From Eucommia ulmoides (lineage: Eukaryota > Streptophyta > Magnoliopsida > Garryales > Eucommiaceae), in contig CM028335.1 of NCBI GenBank assembly GCA_016647705.1, forward strand, positions 36,500,712-36,564,711: a DNA stretch of 64,000 nucleotides, read 5' to 3'. The notes below the pieces were generated by a model that searched no databases, had not been told where the DNA came from, and saw only the letters and a list, made by a program, of their open reading frames with translations. The first letter of the stretch is position 1, and each line of letters begins with the position of its first letter. A program made the translations under genes and the position numbers. Positions 1-12,732 of the stretch are shown here, piece after piece.

Positions 1-1363
1 AGTATAGATGGGGAGAGTAAGAGTATCGTGTCCATAGGGATTGGTTGAGATTATTATCGAGTACCGCGATTATCATAACCTAATTTTATCTAGACAGTAA
101 AAATGAAGTTTATAATTACTAAATACTAATATTAAGTTAATTAATCTAATTATAGTAATATTACTATGAGATAATTAAGGGAAATAGATTGCCTAGGGAT
201 TAACTTCATTTACTTAAATACGTTTGATTTCGTTTTAATTTACGTTAACGGTGTTCGACTTATCCGACAATCTCAGTCCGTAAACTCACTCGCCACCTCT
301 CCCGAGTGTAAGACGAGTAAATATGAAACTTCATGTCAACGAAGAGGTCCCCCTCAACATCTTAATGATGCTAGATCATATGAGTCTCACCCTAACGTTA
401 TTGATTGCACACTTTCCAACTCCCTCCTGGGTTATTGGATCGTCACGTTGGGTTTACCCTAGTCTGAATTCGAGGTTACCTCTCCCGAGTGTCAAACCCC
501 AATTTCTCACTATATTATAACAAGCATAATAATGATGACAAATTGATAAACCCAATCGAATTTATAAAGAACAACCATTAACGAAACACAAACTCAAACA
601 AACAATATTTTCATAAATATTATTAATCCTTGAGACAATACGTGTTTAGCTAATGGCCATAACCATATATATAATGAATAACGAGCTAAACATACCTAAA
701 CAATAAACCAAAATTAAGAAATAAAGAAATAAACAAAGAGAACTAGCTGTAGTCTGAAGATTTGACGCTAAAACCATTTTGGGATCGCTTTTCCTACTTC
801 ACTTTGTGTTCTTCTCCTTCGGATTTGAATGAGGTCTGCAAAATCCTCTCAAAATATGTCTTTAATACCTTATAAGGTCTCTTAGCCAAATGGAAGAGGA
901 GAGGAGAAGAAATAGGGAACAAAATATCCTAAAAAATATCCTAAATCCGATGCAGAGTGCCTGTCGCAGCGGTGGGTTCACCACTGCGACAGTGGGTATA
1001 TCGATTTTATCTTCGCCGCAGCGATGGAGGCAGCGGTGGGCGTAGGGACCTTGCTATTGTTTCACTACCGTGGCAGTAAGGTCACCTCCTTAGCCTTGGG
1101 CTTCTAGCAGTTTTAGGCCCCTCTCTGCATATTGATCACCGCGGAGGTGGGCTGTATTTCAGAATATTGCCTCTATGCTTGTTTTCCTACCATTCTTCCA
1201 CCGTTCTTGATCTGATTTGATCGTTTATGATCCATTATCATCCTTTTTTTACCCCGAACACCTGATTTATACCAAAAAGAATCAAAATGCATTAAAACGT
1301 AATAAACATACTAGAAAACTAACAAGTTCGATTTGAAAATAGATAGGTAAATTCCACCTATCA
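1..1363 (-). repeat. Left LTR of element A (3' LTR), cut by window edge
   Basis: It aligns base for base with the LTR starting at 4054 and with the LTR of element B. It ends in CACCTATCA, the complement of TGATAGGTG. The first 56 bp are outside the window. It contains a GC-rich palindromic patch at about 955-1170 that stands out in the AT-rich background. Confidence 0.85.
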
Positions 1364-1385
1364 AATACCCCCAAACTTGGAATTT
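1364..1385 (-). other. Polypurine tract of element A
   Basis: On the minus strand a run with the core AAGTTTGGGGGTAT directly precedes the LTR start TGATAGG. The same arrangement is seen at 12733 (element B) and in weaker form at 23346 (element D). Confidence 0.7.
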
Positions 1386-2910
1386 TGCTAGTCCCCGAGC
1401 AAAACACCCACACAATACAAAACAAATACAAGAACTACTTACGAAATTAAAAACTAAACATGAAAAATAAAAATGTGCAAGTTTTGATTATCATCTAACA
1501 GCCAAACAAATTTTCCCTCATCGGCCCCCAATCCTATCGAGTTCAAGCATAAATCACACCATGTGGTGTTCTAGAATTCCAACGTTTAGTAATAGTAAGT
1601 GTCATTCTAGATCCTGTCAGAGTGTGTGTGTTAAAACTCAAATATATAACTATCCATTGATTAGATGGGATTATCCCTTAATAAAGTTCATGACTTAAAC
1701 CATTAAGGTATAGGAAATCCATACGCCTGACCCGAGTTCTATTCTCTACTAATGTAGACTCGGAGATTCAAAAGGATCAATAGGTCTTGGTTTGGTTAAA
1801 GAACATGGCCAAGGGTAAATTGGAAGAGAAAACGGGTTAACGTTGTTAACTTAACATTACCCAAGGCACATCGCTTGGCATACTCACACTCGAAACCCCA
1901 CAATTAAATTAAAAACAACACTAAACATATGTTAAGAACGTCGTACTCACTTGTCAAATTAAACTGGAATAAAACTATATTTACATAGTTTTTTTTTTTT
2001 TTCAAACAAACACACCCTCAAACTCATTTGATTTGTAGAATTTAAGAGGTGTGTGAAAAATGAACGAAAAATGACAAGTGAGTACTCAAATACCGAACCA
2101 ATTAAAATCTTTCCCAAAACCCAACCGCTCACATCAAGTAGCATAATGAATGCTAACTTGATTCACTCATATTGTGCCTTTGGTTTAGCAATATAGGTTT
2201 GGAAAAAGTTCAATCAGCTATGGTATTAGTTAAGTGTTCAGAATTGAAGTGGCTATTAGGCTTCGACAGGGTAACGAGGGATAATAATATATTAAGGAAA
2301 GCTTAAAAGGCTCAAGCGACAAAATGACTGCCTAAATCATATCTCCTGAACTACCTCGCCTCGGATTTTGCCTCGAATTTCTCCAAAATCAAGTTCTAGA
2401 ATCCCTATTGTCATGAATTTTGGTGATGAATAATCATTTTCAAATCAATTAGATAGTTCTATATTGAGTTTATGTACTCGTGCATTTAGGATCTACAATA
2501 ACTTTTACTAAGACGATACGTTAAGCACATAGAACACAGATGAATGAGCTTTACGATTGACCTCAATAAATAATCAGGGGACAGACTCATCATCGGTTAA
2601 TGGCCCAGATAACGTCAAAACTCAGCACATAACAAAAACTATCCTAAACAAACATACACACAATAAAAATAGTAAAATATAAACTACAACTAAAACATAT
2701 ACTAAAACATACTACACATCACCACCAACTTAACACAGGCACTGCCCAAAACAACCCGTCAATGATCCCAATGACATCATATAGCATGATAATGAATACG
2801 GGGGTTTAAAACATGTACCTAGGAGGTGAGATTGAATCAAGTCGGCTATGACGGATTAAAATTATTTTTGACCTTGGGTTGCCTCTCAAGAAGCACTTGG
2901 TTTATGGTCG

Positions 2911-3294
2911 TCAACCTAACACGCTGAAGTACTGGTCAAAGAATGGCTTCTGCCCATAGTACATGTCAAATAACACCACGTGCAGGTCTTGGTTTAATTT
3001 ACCCTCAAGACTGGCGAGATTTGGCATTATATGGCTCGGGCTTTTAATAGCATTCCTCACTGGCTCATGTATTTGGCGGGCATGAAAGGACATTCCTAAA
3101 TGCAGCGAATGACAAGTAAGCCATATTGGATCCTCGTAGATGTGATCATCTTGGATCGACTGCGGTGTCACGTGCTGGAATTCAAACGGTGAAAATTCAC
3201 AACGATTAATATGTGAATTTTTATTGCCGCTCCATATTTGGGTTCTTTCTTTTTCAGCTTCATCAATGAATTCTCCTAAGCTCCTCCCACTCAT
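2911..3294 (-). CDS. Conserved unknown ORF of the Athila-like non-autonomous family
   Basis: A 127-codon ORF of unknown function inside element A. Its central part (PFEFQ, DDHIYEDPIW, LNQD, YYG) is clearly related to a 94-codon ORF at 25030-25314 in element D, 22 kb away. This suggests a real element-encoded product rather than a chance frame. I see no zinc knuckle, protease, RT, RNase H or integrase motif. It lies on the PPT side of the ORF at 3540-3827 and on the element's sense strand. It could be a remnant of a gag-type gene or a protein specific to this family; I do not recognise it. Confidence 0.5.
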   Translation of the reverse strand: MSGRSLGEFIDEAEKERTQIWSGNKNSHINRCEFSPFEFQHVTPQSIQDDHIYEDPIWLTCHSLHLGMSFHARQIHEPVRNAIKSPSHIMPNLASLEGKLNQDLHVVLFDMYYGQKPFFDQYFSVLG

Positions 3295-3539
3295 TTATGA
3301 TTCCTCACGGTGGCTATCACATGATATGACTTGTGTACCTCCCAGGGCTACCACATCTGACTCGGCCTCAATCCAGCAGATGAGCTAATCGATTTGCATC
3401 TATAAAGACATTACGGTCGCATCGATGTCAGCGTAGACCATCTCAATATAATCAAGATGATCCTCATGCTCGTTGATCCGGTCATGCTTCTCCCACAAGA
3501 ATCTCTGAGTTTCCCTCATAACTATAGCGAACATGTCTT

Positions 3540-3827
3540 CTAAGGCAGGGAAGACTCCTCATCTTGATCCGGAGTGTCAATCCATGGCGCCGTAGTGTTG
3601 TAACTATTCCCCAAGCTTTGGTGACTTGGTAAATAATTCCAACTCTGATAATCATAGGCCTCCATTTCCTCCAACGACCAAATGGCTTCGTCCGTAGTTA
3701 GGTCGTAGAAAGAGGTGCTAGCATTTTCTCCTTCCACCCAATTTCTGGTTGCGGCTTGTAACCCGTCAAGGAAATTCAAAAGTTTACATTCCCTCGGGAA
3801 ATCTTGGTTTGGAAACCGAAATAACAA
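3540..3827 (-). CDS. Short ORF near the PBS of element A
   Basis: A 95-codon ORF about 200 bp from the PBS on the element's sense strand, in the place where gag begins in related elements. The product is acidic at its C-terminal end (PDQDEESSLP) and has no recognised domain. Elements B and D seem to lack this segment, so conservation does not support it as well as the ORF at 2911-3294. Confidence 0.3.
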   Translation of the reverse strand: MLFRFPNQDFPRECKLLNFLDGLQAATRNWVEGENASTSFYDLTTDEAIWSLEEMEAYDYQSWNYLPSHQSLGNSYNTTAPWIDTPDQDEESSLP

Positions 3828-4029
3828 TTCCTTATCTTGATCCCAAGCACTATAAAACGGCTCGGAATCTCATTGAAGGAAATGCATCAACACTTGTCGA
3901 TCTAACATCTTTAAGTACCCTGCATAAGAAATAAAAACAAAACTAAAATACAAAAATTATACACAAAAGAAATGCCTAAAGTAAAATCGGGTCATTTACT
4001 CACAATATCTATAATAATCTAAAAACCAA

Positions 4030-4047
4030 TCCCCGGCAACGGCACCA
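4030..4047 (-). other. Primer-binding site of element A (tRNA-Asp type)
   Basis: The plus strand reads TCCCCGGCAACGGCACCA, which matches the 3' end of plant tRNA-Asp with CCA except for one base. It ends 6 bp from the LTR at 4054. tRNA-Asp priming is known for the Athila/Calypso lineage. Confidence 0.85.
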
Positions 4048-4053
4048 AAAACA

Positions 4054-6960
4054 TGGTGGCGCGTAATTAATGCATGTCACTTTCACCGCAAGTGTACGGG
4101 TCAAGTTTTAGTATAGATGTACAGAGTAAGGGTATCGTGTTCACAGAGATTGGTTGATATTATTATCGAGTACCACGATTATCATAACCTAATTTTATCT
4201 AGACGGTAAAAATAAAATTTATAATTAGTAAATACTAATACTAAGTTAATTAATCTAATTATACTAATATTACTATGAGATGATTAAGGGAAGTAGATTT
4301 CCTAGGTATTAACTTCATTTACTTAAATGCATTTGATTTCGTTTTAGTTTACGTTAACGGTGTTCGACTTATCTGACAATCTCGATTCGTAAACTCACTC
4401 GCCACCTCTCTCGTGTATAAGACGAGTGAATATACAACTTCACGTCAATGAATAAGTCCCCCTCAACATCTTAACGATGCTAGGTCACATGAGTCTCACC
4501 TCAACGTCATTGATTGCACACTTTCAAACTTTCTCCCGAGTTATTGGATCGTCGCGTTGTGCTTACCCTAGTCCAAATTCAGGGTTACCTGTCCCAAGTG
4601 TCAAACCTCAATTTCTCACTACATCATAGCAAGCATAATAATCATGAAAAACTAATAAACACAATCAAATTTATAAAGAAAAACCATTAACGAAACACAA
4701 ACTCAAACAAACAACATTTTCATAAATATTTTTAATCCCTAAGACAATCCATGTTTAGCTAATGGCCATAACAGTATATACAATGAATAACGAGCTAAAC
4801 ATGCTCAAAAAATAAATCCAAATTAATAATTGAAGAAAGAAATGAATAAACCTAGCCGTAGTCTGAAGATTTGACGCTAAAACTATTCCGGGATCGTTTC
4901 TCCTTCTTCGCTTTGTGTTCTTGTCCTTCAAATTTGAATGAGCTCCCCAAAATCCTCTCAAAATATGCCTTTAATGTCTTATGAGGTGTCTTGGCTGAAT
5001 GGAAGAGGAGAGGAGAAGAAATAGGGAACCAAATATCCAAAAAAAATATCCTAAAATTGGTGTAAAGTGACCGCCGCGATGGTGGGTATGTCGGTTTGAT
5101 CTTCACCATAGTGGTGGAGGTAGCGGTGGTCGTAAAGACCTTGCTATTGTTTCACCACCACAAAAATGAGGTCACCACCTCGGCAGTGAGCTTCCAGCAG
5201 TTTTATGCCTCTCTTTGCATATTGACAGTCGCAGCAGTGGTCTAGACACCATGGCGGTGGGCTGCTGATAGGTGTGATCTATATATGTATTTTCAAACTG
5301 AATTAAGTTGGTTTTCGAGCATTTATATAGTATTTTATTATATTTTAATTAGTTTTTATCTTTTTGTATTAAATTAGGTGTGTGGGGCAAAAATATAAGA
5401 AACTAAAGCGAAAACGATGAGATCGAACCGAAGGTGAGTCAAAGTTACAGTGGATAAACAAGCAAGGAGGCAAAAATATGAAGGAAGCCCATCTCCTAGG
5501 CATGAAATTTCTCTTCCTAGGAGGAAACCCCAGTAGAAACATTTCCAAGTCCACCGCCTACTTCTTCGCCTAGGCGGTCACCAAACCTGCAAAGCCAGTA
5601 CATGTGTTGTAACTTCAAGGCTATTTTGGATTACAATGAAATCCAATTTTGAAAACACTCAAAACATGGAAGTTTTATATCTTTTTCTTAGATTTCCATA
5701 GGTTTTTTAATCACCTCAATCAGAGTTCGGATGAAGAAGTTACAGTCAAAACAAAATGCAAACCTACAGTTCCTTCGCCTAGGCGAGAATTCCACCGCCT
5801 AGGTGGAAAAGCGGCTGAAAGTTAACCGACCTACCTCTGCCTAGGCAAAAAACCCTGCGCCTAAGCAAAAACCCCTGACACAGCCTTAATATTTATTAGA
5901 TATTTTGAGATATTTTGTGTTTATCGTATTGTTTGTTTATTTAGATAAATAAACATATTTTGAGATATTTTGTGTTTATCATGCTTATTTAGATAAATAT
6001 GAGAATACGGGGTTTGAAAAATCCTGGATTCGGATTAAGGTAAACAAATGCCACAATTCAATAACCCCGGGAAGGAGTTGGATTGTAGACAATCAATGAC
6101 GTTAGGGCAAGACTCACGCGACCTAGGGTCATTACAACGTTGAAGGGGACTTCTTAGTTGATTCAAAGTTGCATTATATCCTCTGTATTACACTCAGGAG
6201 ATGTGGAGAGGGAGTTTTAGAATGGAGATTGTCAATAGGGTAAATACAACACACGATCTAATAACCCAGGAGGGAGTTGGATTGTGTGCAATCAATTACG
6301 CTGGGTGAGACTCACGTGACCTAGGGTCGTTAAGATGTTGAGGGAGAATTCTTCATTAATTTGAAGTCACGTATTCCCCCTTCTTACACTCGAGAGAGGT
6401 GGCGGTGGAGTTTACGTACTGAGGTTGCAAATAGGTCGAACAACGTAAACGTGAGTAAATCAAAATCAAACACGTATTTGTAAACACGTTAATCCCTAGG
6501 CAATTCTTGACCCTAAAACATATTAGCATATTAGTGTAGTTAATTTAGGTTATATTAGTATTAGTTTAATTAATTAATTACATTTGTTTTTAACTTAGAT
6601 AAAGTTAGGTCACGACAAACGTGGTATTCGATAGTAATGACACCAATCCCTATGGATATGATAACCCGATCTTTCACGATCACACTGTACTAAAACTTTG
6701 ATCTTGTACACTTGGAATTAGTCATATACGCGAAGGATAGTAGAATCTTTCGGCGTACAGCTGCATTTCAGAATATTGCCTCTATGCTTGTTTTCCCACC
6801 GTTCTTGATCCGATTTGATCATTTATGATTCGTTGTCATCGATTTTTACCCCACAAACCTGATTTATACCAAAAAGAATAAAAATGTATTGAAACGTAAT
6901 AAACATACTCAAAAACTAACAAGTTCGGTTTAGAAATAAATAGGTAAATTACACCTATCA
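4054..6960 (-). repeat. Right LTR of element A (5' LTR), interrupted by a solo LTR
   Basis: It starts TGGTGGC at 4054 and ends CACCTATCA at 6960. Without the 1,494-bp insert at 5266-6759 and one TSD copy it is about 1.41 kb, matching the other LTRs of the family. Confidence 0.85.
5266..6759 (+). mobile_element. Solo LTR of a second Athila-like family
   Basis: It begins TGATAGGTGTG and ends GGCGTACA, and is flanked by a perfect 5-bp TSD GCTGC (5261-5265 and 6760-6764). Joining the flanks restores the uninterrupted LTR sequence seen near 1150 and 12510. Only one LTR is present, so the internal region was lost by LTR-LTR recombination. It is in opposite orientation to its host LTR. It holds several palindromes of the form CGCCTAGGCG (5567-5576, 5776-5785). 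Confidence 0.9.
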
Positions 6961-9230
6961 TTCATCCCAAACGTTCTATTGGTAATCAGAATCAAGAATG
7001 TTCTAATTTATCTCTCTAAACATAGAATTGCTCTCCATTCCTCTATTCCCTACTCAATTCTCACTGCCAGGTATGCCAATCTTATGTCCTTAATGAATGG
7101 ATTGCCGGTAGGGTTGATGGATTACGGATGTCAGGCTTATAATTTGGGAGGTATTTGCCTTGGAGAGGGGGTGGGGTGGAGGAGAAAATGTAGACAAGAA
7201 GTAAGTGGGGGAAAAATGAATAAGTACAATGCACAAATTACTTGGACTTGTCTATATTCCATCATTAATGATCAATTTATTACTAACCTTAAGCTTTTGG
7301 GGCCACTAGACAAATTAACCCATGGCGTAAGCTCTATTGAATCAAGGGACACTATATGTACATATATATGTATATACAGATTTTAATTTCCTAAGTTTTT
7401 GTTAATTTTGGTCTCGGCTTTCCCTTTCTTAACCATTACAGGTGATTGTGAAAATCTCACTTTTTATGTATCCATTTAGCATTTGCTTGAGGACTTCCAT
7501 ATTATTGGGTTTACATTGCTAAAAATAGCTTAAGTCATTTAAAGGCAGATTTTAAATTTGTCATGTTCTAAATTTCATTGAAGGTCAACTTGTTTAATGT
7601 CCATCTCAAATAGCCCCTCTATTTTTTTCGTCTGTGTGTTGGGAGGGGTATAGAGATATGAATCTCACTGGTACTACCCCTTTTGTTAGATATTTAATTT
7701 ATAAATGTTTTTTCTTCCTTCATAAATTGTTTTAAGGTTAGTGAAGCTAGAAGTTTAGAAAAGGATGTTGTTGAGAGTGGGTCGATTTTTGCTGGTTTTG
7801 CATTAACATGCTACTTCCATTTTATGCTATCCTTTTTAATACTCAAATATAGTAGTTTCTGTTGCAACATTTTATGTATTATTTTTGTAAATTGATTTCC
7901 GTTTTTCTCACTACCCACAAACTCTAGGTTTTTAACTGTCCCATTAGAGGAGAATAAGAGGTTCAGTCGTTGTATTGTCTGAATTAGAAGGATCAGCTCA
8001 TGACCTGGTGAGTTGTGCTTCATCTGAAATTTTATTGTTTTCTTCTTATAGTTTCTATTGAATCATATGATACGAATCTGTCTTAAGCACCAGATACAAT
8101 TCTGACTGGTCACTACTAGTTAACTTGCATTATGCATTTTACAAGCCAAAGATAATTTAGAAGGTTACCTTTGGGTAAGAAGGTTGAATATGAATTATTA
8201 AACTGGAATAATTAAAATTCATGATGACGATTATGCCAAATGTGCTACATAAATTATCCTTTGTGTAATGGAGTAACTGGAATGATATGGATGTACTAGT
8301 AATGGGAGAGGCGGAGGGAGACACGTTTGATGTTGATCTGAGCAGTTTGTTTACCACTGAAGCCTCTTTTTCTCTCTCGATCCTGAAATCGCTGAGATTT
8401 CTCCATCACCGTCGTCATCGCTATAGCAAAGCCTTCAAAGAGGTTAGATAATAATACTTTGGTTGTTTTAGTCATGTATTTTGGACTTGGTTCATAGTAT
8501 TACTTTGAAATTCTACTAATAAGTACCTAAGATTTGATTTTTGATTTTTGTTTTCTTTCTTATATCTGAAATGATAGATCCTGTGTGATTCATTCGCTAT
8601 AAAGTTGATAAGGTAGGCATAACTGTTCTTTGTGTGCCGAGGTGTTGAGAAAGATGACACCCTCCAATACGAGCAGAGATTAGAAGCATCTTCAAATGTT
8701 TCTGGGCATTCTTTAAGGAATAGGATGTTACAATCTTCCACCTCCATTAACAAAAGAATGAGGTGATGATAGATCCTTAAATTTCAGGTCCAGTGATCTT
8801 CAATATTAATTTATCCTTTGAAGTTATATATTTGAAGTTTTATTTGGGTCCTTCCATGCTTTAGTTTGTCACATAGCGAACCCAATATTGCAACTACTTT
8901 TTGGAGGAGGAGTTGGGGAAAGGCTATTGCAGAATAACCGACTTCAAGTTCAAGGTTCTTAAACTTCATGCTTTATGAATTTGATATCAATGTACTTTAT
9001 ATTGTTTTGACTTGATGAAGCTGATGAAAAAGAAAATGAAGAATGAAGTTGATGATATGGGTAATGATGTTTTATTTGTGATTGGATTACCATTTTTAGA
9101 CATTTGTACATGATAGAAAATTCAAGTTTATGATTATTGTATTGAAAAACAATATTACCTGTGTTTTTCATGTTGATGTAGAATTCTTATGTCATGCAAA
9201 ATTTATTTTTAGTTATTTTTTATAGTATTT
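6961..9230. other. Low-copy region without a firm gene
   Basis: This 2.3-kb stretch shares no obvious sequence with the repeats around it. A 135-codon frame at 6979-7386 starts from a non-ATG codon and resembles nothing I know. One exon-like ORF (8302-8442) is listed separately. The rest is AT-rich sequence without recognisable features. It may be a remnant of host DNA between element A and the CACTA-like fragment. Confidence 0.4.
8302..8442 (+). CDS. Exon-like ATG ORF of an unknown gene, possibly a fragment
   Basis: An ATG opens a 47-codon frame (MGEAEGDTFDVDLSSLF at the start) that runs without a stop to AAAGAG|GTTAGA, a fair splice donor, in phase 0. Its higher GC content and codon use differ from the flanks and look like a short first exon. 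No continuing exon can be assigned: downstream stretches at about 8620-8765 and 8876-8953 have open frames, but the joins are not convincing. The product is not recognised. It could be a broken gene, a gene fragment or chance. Confidence 0.25.
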
Positions 9231-9234
9231 TTCA

Positions 9235-9567
9235 TAAAATTGTGGATTATTTTTTTTAAATATATACATGAGAAACTATCACAGTTTTTAAATGTGATAG
9301 AAAATAATCTAATCATCTCGGTTTGATACAAAACTAAGATAAATATTATCCAAATAATCACGCTTTTTTTTTTTTTAATTTCATCACATATATATGATCT
9401 TTTAATCACATTTGAAAACTAAGATTATATGGACTAAGCATCTCGGTTTTTAACTATGATAAAAACTCTACCATCTCGATTTTCAACTGTTATAAAAAAC
9501 CTACTTTTAATCACACCTCCATCTATCACGGTCAGTTTTGGGACCAAAAACCGTGATAAAAAAAAAT
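9235..9567. mobile_element. CACTA-like subterminal repeat fragment
   Basis: Short motifs such as ATCTCGGTTTTTAACTATGATA, ATCTCGATTTTC and ATCACGGTC...ACCGTGATA recur in both orientations over about 330 bp. Plant CACTA elements carry such degenerate subterminal repeats. No CACTA terminus or TSD is visible, and the right side abuts a truncated Copia LTR, so this is only a fragment. Confidence 0.35.
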
Positions 9568-10821
9568 ATCAGGGCTTTAACTCAATTACTTTGCACACAA
9601 TAATCTCACGATTGATTTCTCGAATATATCTCAAAATAAAAACTCTTATAAAGCTCAGGAACTAAAAGTTCTTGATTTATGTGATACATTTTAATCAAAA
9701 TTCGTAGGTCTATTTAAAGTAATTTGAAACAGACCCTCCAACGGCTAGTTTCCTCAAGATAGGCCTCTAAAAGACACCTATAGACCCCATATATCATTAC
9801 CATTCATTCCTGGTATATTTCACTCAAATAAGGCCCTTAAAACATTCAATTTAGTCCTCAAATTATTTCTCAATCTCAAATCGTATAGATAGGAAGTATG
9901 AAATGAACCAAATTGACAAACGTTTTATTTTATGTACCATATCTATAGGAATATTGAAATAAGTGTATCATACATGTAATATATCCAAATCCTCAAAATA
10001 TCTCACTCAGATATCCAAAAAAGGGCTACTTAATGACTAGTTTTGAATAAAACCTTAAAATCCTCGAAATCGTAACCAAACTGTCGATTAACCGATCATA
10101 AGCCATCAGTGGACCGATCGATTTAGGTTACACGCCAATCCATTTCTCAAACAAAGGTCGGTTGACTGATCCTTCAAGGGTCAGTTGACCAATCAATTCA
10201 AGATGCGTTTCTCGATTATTTTGAAGCCCTAGTAGATCGATCGATCTCCTACGGTTAGTTGACCAATCGATATAGAGAGTTTCACTTCGATCATCGGTTA
10301 ACCGATCTCCCCTAGTTAGTTGAGCGATCAATTCAAAGACTTTTCATTTTTCAGCCGTCTCTAATTGGTTAACCATTCCTTTGATTGCCAGTTGACCGAT
10401 CCATGCTATAACACCCACTTCTCAAATTAATTCAACTCCAAACTTTGACGTTTTAATCCCGTTAAACACTAATCGTTCTTAGGTCAATTTTCATTTTTAA
10501 TATCACATTGGAGAAAATGGTTGAACACTAATTAGGACCTTAATTACATCAAATTAAACACATATAAATATAACTCATTAATTTGTGTCATGTGTGTAAT
10601 CCTAATCGGGATACATTAAGTGTAAATGAGGTTTGAGTTGTTTTCACCTAATTTCTTCAAAATCTTTAACACTCTTTATCTCTTTAATGTCCATCTACGT
10701 ATCTTCAATAATTACTTCATGATTTGATCTTGATTGGAACTCTTAAACTGAAACACTCAACAAACACGTTAGTTCTACCAAAAATATCAACACTTAATTG
10801 TCCATCAAAACATCGGGATCA
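9568..10821 (-). repeat. Left LTR of Copia C (3' LTR), truncated
   Basis: It aligns with the right LTR from about 21155 onward; the first 1 kb or so is missing at the junction with the CACTA-like fragment. It ends ATCA, followed by the complement of a purine tract (CTCCCCC). It contains a cluster of TTGACC-type motifs at about 10080-10400. Confidence 0.8.
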
Positions 10822-11306
10822 ATAATCTCCCCCTTTTTTATTATGACAATTAACTTTGATGTTTTCTTCAAAACAAAAATGTAACCATGCTCCCCCTAAA
10901 TCCGAGGACTGGTTTTTAACTCTTTTAAGCACAATCATGAAGGTAATTAAAAAAACTCATCAGATATTCAACAAAGCACAAAATAGGATCAATAAAACAT
11001 CATTAGACATTCAACAAAGCACAAAATATGATCAATAAAACAATTATAGATATTCAATAAATCATAACAAGATTATTTCAACAATGTTCTCCCCCCTTTA
11101 TCAGTGCAATACTTAGACGAACAAATCTTGAACAATAACTAACTATTTTCAAAGCTCAATAATGATTTTCCTTTTTTTTTTTTCCCCTTTGTTAATCAAT
11201 TTAATTCAACAAACATCAAATACATTTTTCCCGTTTGTCATCACAAAACATGGCGTAGGGGAATCAAAAATATTACTCTAGGTAAACATCATTGTGCCTA
11301 GCCATA
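10822..11306 (-). other. 3' untranslated internal region of Copia C
   Basis: Non-coding sequence between the PPT (complement CTCCCCCTTTTTT at 10827) and the insertion of element B. It contains pyrimidine-rich CTCCCCC blocks, also seen at 32520-32760 in locus E, which is typical of the region between pol and the 3' LTR. Confidence 0.6.
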
Positions 11307-12732
11307 TGGTGGCCGCAATTCCGCGTCAGAACTTTCACCGCAAGTGTACGGGTCAAGTTTTAGTATAATGGACCGTTCGATCGGGTATCGTATCCATAGG
11401 GATTGGTTGAGATTATTATCGACTATCACGATTATCATAACCTAATTTTATCTAGGTGCTTAAAAATTAAATTTAATTAATTAATACTAATACTAATATA
11501 ACCTAATTTAATTTATACTAATACTAATATTAATATGAGATGTTTTAGGGAAGTAAATTTCCTAGGGATTAACTTCATTTCCTTAAATGCATTTGATTTC
11601 GTTTTAGTTTATGTTAACAGTGTTCCGCGTATTCGATAATCTTGGTTCGTAAACTCTCTCGCCACCTCTCCCGAGTGTAAAACGGGAGAATACGTGACTT
11701 CGTGACAATGAAGAAGTCCCCTTCAACGTCTTAACGACTATAGGTCACGTAAGTCTCGCCCCAACGTCATCCATTGCACATTTTCTAACGCCCTCCCATA
11801 TCGTTTAATTGTCGTGTTGTGTTTAAACCCTAGTCCGAATCCCAGGGTTACCTCTCCCGAGCGTCAAACCTCGTATTCTCAATATATCTAAATTAGCATA
11901 TAATCATAGAAAACACGGCAAACACAATCAAAATTATAAAGAGCAACTATAAACGAAAAACAAACTCAACCAAATCATATTTTTATAAATATATGTTAAT
12001 CCCTAAGACAATCCATGTTTAGCTCGTGGCCATAACTGTTTATAAAATGTAAAATGAGCTAAAAATGCTCAAACAATAATCCTAAGATAAGAGATAAAGA
12101 GAGAAATAGAGAAACTAGCCATAATCCAAAGATTTGTCACTAAGAACGTTCCAAGATCACTTCTCCTTCATTGCTTTGTGTTCTTCTCCTTAGGATTTGC
12201 TTGAGCTCCCCCAAAACACTCTCAAAAATATCCTAACCCTAGGAGCTAGCTAATGGCAGGGCTTTTTGAAGAGGAGAGAGGAGGAGGGTTTAAATAGGGA
12301 GCAAAATATCCAAAAATATATCTAATCTATGCAGAGGTGACCGCCTAGGCGGTGGGTATGTCGGTTCATTGATCACCGTAGCGGTGAAGACAACGGTGGA
12401 TTTGGTGACCATCCTGCAGTTTTACTGCCTAGGCGGGGAGTTTACAACATCTATAGGCCCTTCTCTGTATTTTCACCGTCGCGGCGGCGGTCTGGACACC
12501 GCAAAGGTGGGCTTCTTTTCAGAATATTACCTCCTTGCTTGTTTTTCCACCGTTCTTCAACCGTTCTTGGTTCGATCTAATCGTTTATACTCCGTTTTCA
12601 TACCTTTTCACCTCAAACACCTGATTTAATACAAAAAGAATAAAAATGAATTAAAATATAATAAAACATACTAAACATACTTGAAAACTAACAAGTTCGG
12701 TTGGAAAATAGATAGGTAATTTACACCTATCA
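11307..12732 (-). repeat. Left LTR of element B, complete
   Basis: 1,426 bp, starting TGGTGGCCGC and ending CACCTATCA. It carries a perfect 12-bp palindrome CCGCCTAGGCGG at 12341-12352 and a second GCCTAGGC at 12427-12434. Confidence 0.85.

Larger units (their letters stand above)
1..6960 (-). mobile_element. Athila-like non-autonomous LTR element A
   Basis: Two LTRs (1-1363 and 4054-6960, the latter interrupted) flank an internal region of about 2.7 kb. On the minus strand the order is LTR, tRNA-Asp primer-binding site, internal region, polypurine tract, LTR. The PBS next to the LTR end and the G-rich tract before TGATAGG are typical of Athila-type Ty3 elements. No gag-pol homology is visible, so it looks non-autonomous; two short ORFs lie inside. 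About 56 bp of the left LTR lie outside the window, so the TSD cannot be tested. A fossil with visibly diverged LTRs. Confidence 0.85.

Noticed and set aside
4030-4047. Possible tRNA-Asp gene
   Set aside because: Only the 18 bp matching the tRNA 3' end are present; no cloverleaf upstream. It is a retrotransposon PBS, as at 14486 and 25518.
6979-7386. 135-codon plus-strand frame beside element A
   Set aside because: Starts at TTG, contains no known motif and ends in a TATA-rich stretch; likely chance.
10128-10331. 67-codon minus-strand frame in the Copia C left LTR
   Set aside because: Lies over the W-box-like motif cluster in the LTR; a similar chance frame occurs at 49326-49514. No conserved product.
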